From Cuspidothrix sp046080125 (GTDB lineage Bacteria > Cyanobacteriota > Cyanobacteriia > Cyanobacteriales > Nostocaceae): a DNA stretch of 5,615 bases. Shown here piece by piece: positions 1-4,821 of the stretch. Each line of letters opens with the position of its first letter. Within the stretch, counting starts at the first letter, position 1. Position numbers and translations under genes: made by a program. Location of the stretch: the NCBI GenBank assembly GCA_046080125.1, contig JBJTTJ010000207.1, forward strand, positions 1 through 5,615, in the 5' to 3' direction. The notes under the pieces are model-generated. The model worked only from the letters and a program-made list of their open reading frames with translations. It was not told where the DNA came from and did not search any database.

Positions 1-159
1 ATACCTATGCTTGTTTTTATAACTAATGCCAAAACGATTTATGAACGCTTTGATGTCTCCAGAAGAATTGATGATAAAAAACTAGGATATCAAAGATCAT
101 TTTCTAAAACCAGAATCAAAGAAATTAAAAATTATATCAAAAGAATCTTCATGTCATAG
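1..159 (+). pseudogene. DGQHR-domain protein fragment (DndB/DpdB-like), broken at both ends
   Basis: Frame 1 is open from the left edge to a TAG at 157-159. The readable peptide contains VSRRIDDKKLGYQR followed by KTRIKEIKNYI. This arrangement (R-R-x-D, GYQR, then a basic helix R-I-K-x-I-x-x-Y-I) resembles the N-terminal part of DGQHR-domain proteins. That group includes DndB, a regulator of DNA phosphorothioation, and DpdB of 7-deazaguanine DNA modification. Only about 50 residues are present against several hundred in an intact member, and the DGQHR motif itself is not in the window. The beginning lies off the left edge, and the reading stops before the rest of the domain. There is an ATG at 7, but the family normally has more sequence before this point, so it is probably internal. 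I see a dead remnant; the family call rests on motif memory only. Confidence 0.5.
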
Positions 160-530
160 GTATTGCTAACTCATCAGATGAACATCAAAGACAATTCAAA
201 CGATTTTTTGAAAATTTTAGTCATTTCAGAAATCGTAAAGGAATTGACAGGTATTGGAATATTGGAATCCAATCTTTTGAATTAGGAAATGAATCAGAAA
301 TAAGAAATAAAATTGCTTTAGTATTTTTCACCCGCTCTTTATATGATTTAATGATTGGTTTACTTGACCAATGGATACGGCGGTTTAGTTGTGGAGAAAT
401 GCATTATGACCCGAAAACAAACTTTAGATTACAAGTATTTCATGCTTGGGGAGCAAAAGAGCAACCAGGCTTATATAGAACTATTTGTGAATATCATGGT
501 AAAACACCGGGAATAGTCCAAAATACTATT
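129..530 (+). pseudogene. Unrecognised protein fragment without start or natural stop
   Basis: Frame 3 is open from just after a TAA at 126-128 to a TAA at 624-626. The part up to about 530 reads like real protein: it is rich in Trp, Tyr, Phe and His, with stretches such as FFENFSHFRNRKGIDRYW and LQVFHAWGAKEQPGLYRT. No ATG, GTG or TTG occurs in this frame before the ATG at 351. That ATG sits inside a helix-like stretch (TRSLYDLMIGLLDQW), so it is unlikely to be the true start. After about 530 the frame only reads the antisense of the neighbouring dehydrogenase, so the gene's own 3' end is missing. It overlaps the DGQHR fragment in a different frame, so the two could be one frameshifted gene or two remnants joined by a deletion. 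I do not recognise the family. The sequence shows a broken gene; its function is unknown. Confidence 0.45.
512..530. repeat. Short inverted repeat at the gene-breakage point
   Basis: AATAGT (512-517) and ACTATT (525-530) are perfect 6-base inverted arms around a 7-base spacer. They lie exactly where the left fragment meets the truncated dehydrogenase. The right arm supplies the dehydrogenase's premature stop (TAG on the minus strand at 528-526). It may be a recombination or cleavage site, or chance in AT-rich DNA. Confidence 0.3.
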
Positions 531-1032
531 GTCCTAATTTACCATCTCCGATTACTAAAACTCGGTCATCGGCAGATATGGGGATTTGTGTTTGAATTTC
601 TAAAGCTGCTGCTAGAGGTTCTGTAAAAGTTGCTGCTGCTGTAGAGACATTTTCTGGGACAGGATGCAGATTTTCAATTGGTAAAGATAAATATTCGGCA
701 AAAGCACCATGACGATTAACAATACCTAAAACCGTGCGATTTTCGCAATGAGTTGGTTGTCTGCGACGACAAAAGCGACAATAACCACAAGCGGCATTAA
801 TTTCACCTACCACTCTTTGGTTAATTAAATGGTCTGCACCCTGTTCAACCACACCGACAAACTCATGGCCAATAATGCCAGTATAGGGATAATAACCTTT
901 GATTAATTCCAAATCAGTATTACAAATTCCTGCCCGTAAAACCCGAATTAATGCTTCCCCTGGTACTGGTTCAGGAGTGGGAATATCGGTACAAAGTTGT
1001 AATTGGTTATTTTCTAGCCACAGCGCTTGCAT
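526..1032 (-). pseudogene. Zinc-dependent medium-chain alcohol dehydrogenase, N-terminal half only
   Basis: The 168-residue product is the catalytic (GroES-like) half of a zinc-dependent medium-chain dehydrogenase, a soluble NAD(P)-linked alcohol/polyol oxidoreductase. Catalytic-zinc features are Cys37 in GICNTDLE and His56-Glu57 in GHEFVG. The structural-zinc loop has Cys82, Cys85, Cys88 and Cys96. The Rossmann part begins at VLVIGDGKLG (about 158-167) and then stops, so the dinucleotide-binding half is absent; intact relatives are usually 320-350 residues. Without it the product should not be able to bind cofactor. Translation ends at TAG exactly where plus-strand sequence changes character. 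The ATG at 1032 is the natural family start (MQALWLE followed by the PxPGEALIRV strand), although no strong Shine-Dalgarno precedes it. It lies downstream of the hetZ-like gene on the same strand, 105 bases from that gene's stop. The substrate cannot be inferred. Family call is strong; loss of function is inferred from the truncation. Confidence 0.85.
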
Positions 1033-1058
1033 AATTTTGTCTATTGTTAACTGTGAGT

Positions 1059-1093
1059 ATTTTACACTGTATTTTGTGATGACTTACGCGCAA
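1059..1093 (-). promoter_or_regulatory. Weak candidate promoter for the truncated dehydrogenase
   Basis: Read on the minus strand, TTGCGC (1093-1088) is followed 16 bases later by TACAGT (1071-1066), with TAAAAT (1064-1059) just beyond. These could be -35 and -10 elements about 30-40 bases before the dehydrogenase ATG. The match is loose, and transcription from the hetZ-like gene upstream is an alternative. Confidence 0.2.
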
Positions 1094-1095
1094 GT
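1082..1095. repeat. Near-palindrome ACTTACGCGCAAGT
   Basis: Six of the seven base pairs across the centre match. The core GACTTACGC resembles a string I associate with short interspersed repeats and insertion-sequence ends in Nostoc/Anabaena intergenic DNA. No matching second copy is seen within the window, so this is at most a remnant, and it could equally be an operator between the hetZ-like gene and the dehydrogenase. Confidence 0.25.
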
Positions 1096-1137
1096 TAGAC
1101 AAGAATTAACCACGCTCCCTTTGCCATGATTTTATTC

Positions 1138-2358
1138 CTAAGAGTTTTTAGATTCACTATGACCGTTACGAATAGCCCAGGCTAGTTCTAACATTTGTGT
1201 CCAGCGTTTTTGCAGTTGTTTGGGGGTGCATTGCACAGCTTTAGAAATCAGTACATCACTTTGACAAGCACTTTTTAATTCAAAAATTTGCTGTTGTTGT
1301 GGTGTGAGTTGATTCCAAAAAATATCCCATTGTTGGGAAGATAAACCTAACTTATGTTCTAAACCCGCGCCTAACCATTGATGAACTAATTGCCATTGAT
1401 GCTGTTTAGCGAACTTCTCAACGTGATACTTAAACCTTTGTTGTAAATAATCTCTTTGACGGCTGGTTAAACGGAGGATTTGGTCAATTTCTGGGGCAGA
1501 AAGGTCTTGAAGTTTGAGAGTCAAGTAATCCATGCAATCAGATTGTCCTTGGGACTCTAAATATTTCATCAATTCTGTAATCACACGATTACGTTCTGAT
1601 TCCTCGGAGGGGTCAAAACCTGGTTTAGCAATCATTTGTGAGCGAATTTGCTGCACTGCCACATTGCGTTGATAGGATTCTGCTTCTTCTGTTTTGGCAG
1701 AGTCTACCGCCATTTCAATATCTACAGTAGTTTCTTGGGGTTGACGACGGGCAAAACCTTGGGCGCGGAGAACGATTAATTGCTGATTAGCTCCACCAGG
1801 TAAATTAATTCGGCGTTTGGCATATTGTTCTGTAAACGCCATATACTCAGCTACTTGTAATTGAGTCCGGGGGGTGTAATCTTCTGGTAATTCGGTTTCT
1901 CGACGGAAAGCTTTAATGGCTTCGATATAAAAGGCCTGTAAAAAATCTTCAATCAGATTATAACGAGCTTCAAAACCCAAATCTGAGCCGGCAACTGTTA
2001 CGTGACGATAAACAATTGCGCCCAAACTACTGTGTAATTCCACTCGACCTTGTTTAGAACCAAGTTGGTAGTAACGTAAACATTTTTGTAAGCGATGTCT
2101 TCCTAAAGTAATTTGCCAAGACTGGATTTGTCCTGAATTTTGAATGCGGGAGCTTTTATCGCATATCCGTTCTACTTCTTTGGCTATGCGCTGGGCTACG
2201 GCTTGTACTCCCCCAGATGTAGCTTTAACTTGAGATTGCATCTCATGGGATAAAAGTTGTACCAGTGTATCGCTATTGGTGGTAGATAATTCTTCCAGAG
2301 AAATATAGCTATTAAAAGCAGATGTAGAATTGGGCAGATTGGCGATGTTAGCTTTCAT
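1138..2358 (-). CDS. HetZ-family (HetZ-related) regulatory protein
   Basis: The product is about 406 residues and matches the cyanobacterial HetZ family along its length. Landmarks, numbered from the upstream GTG: ERICDKSSRIQ (72-82), LGRHRLQKCLRYYQLG (94-109), GRVELHSSLGAIVYRH (113-128), IEDFLQAFYIEAIKAFRRE (145-163), YMAFTEQYAKRRI (181-193), QLIVLRAQ (202-209), and a C-terminal LTSRQRDYLQQRFKYH (306-321) that looks like a helix-turn-helix. It has no signal peptide or membrane segment, so it should be cytoplasmic. In Anabaena sp. PCC 7120, HetZ acts early in heterocyst differentiation with HetR; family members also occur in cyanobacteria without heterocysts. PatU genes, which follow hetZ in that strain, are not next to it here; a truncated dehydrogenase is. 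It may therefore be a paralogue rather than hetZ itself, and I withhold the symbol. Start: the ATG at 2358 (MKANIANLPNS) has a weak AGAAAAG before it; an in-frame GTG at 2385 would add nine residues and cannot be excluded. Confidence 0.82.
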   Translation of the reverse strand: MKANIANLPNSTSAFNSYISLEELSTTNSDTLVQLLSHEMQSQVKATSGGVQAVAQRIAKEVERICDKSSRIQNSGQIQSWQITLGRHRLQKCLRYYQLGSKQGRVELHSSLGAIVYRHVTVAGSDLGFEARYNLIEDFLQAFYIEAIKAFRRETELPEDYTPRTQLQVAEYMAFTEQYAKRRINLPGGANQQLIVLRAQGFARRQPQETTVDIEMAVDSAKTEEAESYQRNVAVQQIRSQMIAKPGFDPSEESERNRVITELMKYLESQGQSDCMDYLTLKLQDLSAPEIDQILRLTSRQRDYLQQRFKYHVEKFAKQHQWQLVHQWLGAGLEHKLGLSSQQWDIFWNQLTPQQQQIFELKSACQSDVLISKAVQCTPKQLQKRWTQMLELAWAIRNGHSESKNS

Positions 2359-2416
2359 GACTTTTCTATCAAATTGGTATTGCACCTTAACTCAAACGCA
2401 GATACAGTATTTAAGG

Positions 2417-2482
2417 CCAGTCATATCAGTGAGAATCTTTGGGAATTTATGCCTCAACACTCACTACTGGACTGCTGATATG
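2417..2482. repeat. Interleaved inverted repeats upstream of the hetZ-like gene
   Basis: CATATCAG (2422-2429) pairs with CTGATATG (2475-2482). Inside it GTGAG (2429-2433) can pair with CTCAC (2460-2464). CCAGT (2417-2421) has an alternative partner ACTGG (2466-2470), which cannot form together with the 8-base arm. The block is 32-124 bases upstream of the candidate hetZ-like starts. It could be two operator copies or an RNA leader with two alternative folds. Seen directly; its role is inference. Confidence 0.4.
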
Positions 2483-2493
2483 TAAACACTGTA

Positions 2494-2503
2494 GGAAATT
2501 TCC
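2494..2503. repeat. Perfect 10-base palindrome GGAAATTTCC
   Basis: A perfect palindrome about 110-135 bases upstream of the hetZ-like gene, adjacent to the interleaved inverted repeats. The symmetry suits a dimeric DNA-binding protein, but no known cyanobacterial operator is recognised. Confidence 0.3.
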
Positions 2504-2740
2504 AAAGTTAAGGGCTTGTTACTTGTGTCGCTTTCTTTTCAGCAACTAAATCAACGATGACATAATAGATATTTACTCTCAAGGCAAAATGCCAAAACCT
2601 AACTATGAAAAGGTTTGCGCCACTTTCCTAATTTGGGAGAACAGCACTTATGAGTATGACGATTTAAAAATTGACGTAAGGTAATCATAATCAGCGCAAT
2701 CTATTCCAAAACAAAGGATTGCACTTGTAAAGCTTTATTC

Positions 2741-3403
2741 TTAAATCCAGGCCGTTAGAGCTTCCCAACCTAAACCCCTCCGTATAATGACTGGTTCTTC
2801 GTCCGTCAAATCTAAAATGGTAGACACTTGATATGTAGGTTCTTCATCACTGTCAATGATAATATCTACTAACTTGTCAAAATGGTCATATAAGTCTACT
2901 TGTGAAAATATTGGTTGTTGTTGCCCGTCCTCAACTATTTCCTCATCTTCGTCCTTGACTCTGATATGGGCGGAAGTGGAAATAATTGGGTTTCCTAATG
3001 CCTCAAGTAATGCCAAGCAAACGCGATGATTGGGTACTCGAATACCTGTGGTTTTGCGTTTGGGATTTTGCACTAGTCGCGGTACTAATTTGGTGGCAGG
3101 AAGCAAAAATGTGTACGGACCTGGTATTAACCGCTTCATAATCCGGTAGGCTGTATCACTTACGAAGGCATAAGTCGCCACCTGGGAAAGTGAGGGACAT
3201 AAAAATGTCAGAGGTTTATCGTTTGCTAACTGCTTGATTTGCCGGACTCTTTCTACCGCTGATTTGGCATTTAAGTCGCAACCAATTGCATACACTGTAT
3301 CTGTAGGGTAGAGCATGATAGCGCCACTTAATAGCGCTGACTTTATTTCCTCTATTCGGCGGCTTTGAGGATTATCAGGATGAATCGGGAAAATTTTCGC
3401 CAT
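2741..3403 (-). CDS. YciO-type Sua5/YciO/YrdC family protein (annotated kin: L-threonylcarbamoyladenylate synthase)
   Basis: The 220-residue product belongs to the Sua5/YciO/YrdC fold. TsaC/Sua5 members make threonylcarbamoyl-AMP for the t6A37 tRNA modification in the cytoplasm. Family motifs are YPTDTVYAIGCDL (32-44), PLTFLC (64-69), PGPYTFLLPA (94-103), GIRVPNH (120-126), ISTSAH (141-146) and a C-terminal VIIRRGLG (205-212). The opening FPIHPDNPQ (5-13), the length and the end closely match E. coli YciO (206 aa) rather than TsaC. The TsaC KxR motif reads KQL here (57-59) and the Asn of STSAN is His146, so two residues tied to TC-AMP synthesis in TsaC are changed. Residues 149-165 form an acidic insertion. 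Start: ATG 3403 gives the family N-terminus; the longer reading from 3472 runs through the heptad repeat and is unlikely. It diverges from larC. Family is clear; t6A activity is uncertain. Confidence 0.88.
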   Translation of the reverse strand: MAKIFPIHPDNPQSRRIEEIKSALLSGAIMLYPTDTVYAIGCDLNAKSAVERVRQIKQLANDKPLTFLCPSLSQVATYAFVSDTAYRIMKRLIPGPYTFLLPATKLVPRLVQNPKRKTTGIRVPNHRVCLALLEALGNPIISTSAHIRVKDEDEEIVEDGQQQPIFSQVDLYDHFDKLVDIIIDSDEEPTYQVSTILDLTDEEPVIIRRGLGWEALTAWI

Positions 3404-3480
3404 AATGATGATTGGTAACGGTAATGGGTAATTGGTAATGACAACGAACAAGGAACAACTGACAATTAACAAATAAATTT
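3404..3480. promoter_or_regulatory. Divergent intergenic region between the YciO-type gene and larC
   Basis: These 77 bases must hold signals for both divergent genes unless those are transcribed from further away. AGGA at 3451-3454 is too far from the larC ATG to act as its ribosome site, and only A/T-rich sequence directly precedes that ATG. I cannot assign a convincing -35/-10 pair to either gene. The half nearer the YciO-type gene is occupied by a heptad repeat. Confidence 0.35.
3411..3440. repeat. Heptad tandem repeat (GGTAA every 6-7 bases)
   Basis: GGTAA starts at 3414, 3420, 3427 and 3434. On the minus strand this reads as consecutive ATTACCA, ATTACCC and ATTACCG-like units. Seven-base short tandem repeats of this kind are a known feature of heterocystous cyanobacterial genomes. 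The repeat lies just upstream of the YciO-type ATG; reading through it creates a false N-terminal extension of 23 residues. Confidence 0.6.
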
Positions 3481-4758
3481 ATGAATAAAATCGCTTATCT
3501 TCAATGTCCAACAGGAATTTCCGGTGATATGTGTCTAGGGGCATTAGTTAGTCTAGGTGTGCCCATAGAGTATTTGACAGAAAAACTCAATGGTTTGGGA
3601 ATTGGGAAAGAATACCGCTTGCGGGCAGAGTTTGTTCGTCGTCAAACACAACAAGCAACCAAGGTTCATCTGGATTTGGTTGAGCATCATCATCATCATC
3701 ATGAACATCAGCATCATCATGGCCGCCACTTGCCGGCAATAGAAGAGATGATTCTCAAAGGGAATTTGCCAAAACGGGCAGAAGCTTGGAGTTTAGCCAT
3801 TTTCCGACGGTTGGCAGTGGCAGAGGGGGCTGTTCATGGCATCGCACCGGAAAAAGTTCATTTTCATGAGGTGGGGGCTGTGGATGCGATTGTGGATATT
3901 GTGGGTACTTGTTTAGGTTTGGATTGGTTGGGTATTGAGAGCGATCGCTCAGGGTTGCCTTTGCTATACTGTTCTGCATTCCCCACCGGTGGCGGTACTG
4001 TTGATGCCGCCCATGGAAGAATGGCTGTACCAGTACCGGCGGTGTTAAAGTTGTGGGAAATGCGCGGTTGTCCAGTTTATAGTAATGGTATTGACAGAGA
4101 ATTAGTAACACCAACGGGGGCAGCGATCGCTACTACTTTAGTTCAAGACTTTGGTTCACCACCACCAATAACTATCAAACAAGTAGGATTAGGAGCTGGT
4201 TCTCTAGATTTACCCATTCCTAATATACTACGGTTGTGGCTAGGTGAAAGCGAATCTTTACATACTGATAACTCTGATTTAGGGGCGTATTCCCCAAATT
4301 TAGAAACCATTACCGTATTAGAAACTCAAATAGATGACTTAAATCCCCAAGTATTCGGTTATGTATTTGAGGCGTTATTTGCTGCGGGTGCGTTGGATGT
4401 GTTTACCCAATCTATAGGGATGAAAAAGTCACGCACTGGCATTTTATTAACTGTGATTTGTCATCCTGAAAAGTTAGCTACTTGTGAAGCTGTGTTATTT
4501 CGAGAAACTAGCACTTTAGGCATTCGTCGCACTACTCAAAAACGATCAATCTTACAACGGGAAATTCACAATGTGGAAACTATTTATGGTACGGTGTCCC
4601 TAAAGGTTGCATGGACAGGATCAGCTACAGACCAGACAATTACTAATATTCAACCTGAATATGAAGATTGTACAAAATTAGCACGCCAACATAATATCCC
4701 TTGGCGAGAAATTCATAGATTGGCATTAGAAAGTTGGTATTTGCAATCTCGCAGTTAA
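3481..4758 (+). CDS. larC: Nickel-pincer cofactor biosynthesis protein LarC
   Basis: The 425-residue product is a full-length LarC (older name DUF111). LarC is the CTP-dependent cyclometallase that inserts nickel into the pincer nucleotide cofactor first known from lactate racemase LarA. Landmarks are CPTGISGDMCLGAL (9-22), HFHEVGAVDAIVDIVG (127-142), FPTGGGTV (167-174) with HGRMAVPVPA (178-187), ELVTPTGAAI (207-216), VGLGAGSLDLP (about 235-245), QIDDLNPQVFGYVFEAL (about 283-299) and IGMKKSRTG (about 312-320). Residues 69-80 are a His cluster (six His, then EHQ, then three His), a plausible nickel store. In Lactobacillus plantarum larC is split and joined by ribosomal frameshifting; here it is one frame. 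No larA, larB or larE is in the window, so its client enzyme is unknown. The ATG at 3481 begins at the family start. Two HIP1 sites lie in the gene, consistent with a long-resident chromosomal gene. It is followed by a hairpin and then a membrane-protein gene on the same strand. Confidence 0.95.
   Translation: MNKIAYLQCPTGISGDMCLGALVSLGVPIEYLTEKLNGLGIGKEYRLRAEFVRRQTQQATKVHLDLVEHHHHHHEHQHHHGRHLPAIEEMILKGNLPKRAEAWSLAIFRRLAVAEGAVHGIAPEKVHFHEVGAVDAIVDIVGTCLGLDWLGIESDRSGLPLLYCSAFPTGGGTVDAAHGRMAVPVPAVLKLWEMRGCPVYSNGIDRELVTPTGAAIATTLVQDFGSPPPITIKQVGLGAGSLDLPIPNILRLWLGESESLHTDNSDLGAYSPNLETITVLETQIDDLNPQVFGYVFEALFAAGALDVFTQSIGMKKSRTGILLTVICHPEKLATCEAVLFRETSTLGIRRTTQKRSILQREIHNVETIYGTVSLKVAWTGSATDQTITNIQPEYEDCTKLARQHNIPWREIHRLALESWYLQSRS
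3685..3720 (+). repeat. CAT codon microsatellite encoding the LarC His-rich segment
   Basis: Six consecutive CAT codons, then GAA CAT CAG, then three CAT codons. Every His uses CAT and none uses CAC, so the tract is a true DNA trinucleotide repeat and could expand or contract by slippage without a frame change. Confidence 0.8.
3939..3950. repeat. HIP1 palindrome within larC (12-base form)
   Basis: GCGATCGC at 3941-3948, extended to a perfect 12-base palindrome GAGCGATCGCTC. HIP1 is highly over-represented in many cyanobacterial genomes, so it supports the taxonomic call. Confidence 0.85.
4123..4130. repeat. HIP1 octamer within larC
   Basis: A second GCGATCGC, 182 bases after the first. Both copies are in larC; I found none elsewhere in the window. 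Confidence 0.85.
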
Positions 4759-4762
4759 CCAA

Positions 4763-4791
4763 ATCCCCGACTTATTTAAAAAGTTGGGGAT
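4763..4791 (+). terminator. Hairpin just after larC (possible terminator or repeat-family hairpin)
   Basis: ATCCCCGACTT (4763-4773) pairs with AAGTTGGGGAT (4781-4791) across a 7-base ATTTAAA loop. The stem is 11 pairs including one G-U. It begins four bases after the larC TAA. The AATCCCCGACTT...GGGGAT form resembles hairpins I know from many 3' ends in Nostoc/Anabaena. No T-run follows, so it is not a classical intrinsic terminator; it may instead protect the larC mRNA end or be an interspersed palindrome. It ends only 30 bases before the next gene, leaving little room for a separate promoter. Confidence 0.6.
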
Positions 4792-4821
4792 ATGAATATT
4801 TATCACATCCAAAAATTAAAA

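Larger units (their letters stand above)
2386..2740. other. Non-coding stretch upstream of the hetZ-like gene, with inverted repeats
   Basis: This stretch holds the upstream region of the hetZ-like gene and the 3' side of the YciO-type gene, both minus strand. No convincing gene is present. I see no GTA-N8-TAC NtcA site and nothing like the inverted HetR site known upstream of Anabaena hetP/hetZ. Structures present are an interleaved inverted repeat at 2417-2482, a 10-base palindrome at 2494-2503, a weak hairpin GCAATC/GATTGC (2696-2701/2717-2722) downstream of the YciO-type gene without a following T-run, and a doubtful 31-codon plus-strand reading frame at 2589-2684. The minus strand has a -10-like TATTAT at about 2567-2562, roughly 200 bases before the hetZ-like start. 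Confidence 0.5.

Noticed and set aside
351..626. 91-codon plus-strand ORF starting at ATG 351
   Set aside because: The protein-like reading continues well upstream of this ATG, and its last part (from about 531) is only the antisense of the dehydrogenase. It is treated as part of the larger broken fragment.
899..1129. 76-codon plus-strand ORF
   Set aside because: Mostly antisense to the dehydrogenase N-terminus; no ribosome site and no protein-like motif.
2589..2684. 31-codon plus-strand ORF with AAGG upstream of its ATG
   Set aside because: Too short to judge, no recognised family, and one such frame is expected by chance in 355 non-coding bases.
2696..2722. GCAATC/GATTGC hairpin as terminator of the YciO-type gene
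   Set aside because: Six pairs, a 15-base loop and no T-run on the minus strand; too weak to call.
2386..2740. HetR or NtcA binding site upstream of the hetZ-like gene
   Set aside because: No GTA-N8-TAC and no GC-rich inverted HetR-type site found by eye.
3411..3440. CRISPR-like array
   Set aside because: The repeat unit is only seven bases with no spacers; it is a short tandem repeat.
3755..4114. 119-codon minus-strand ORF
   Set aside because: Lies wholly inside larC on the opposite strand; Pro/Gln/His-rich composition is typical of a shadow frame.
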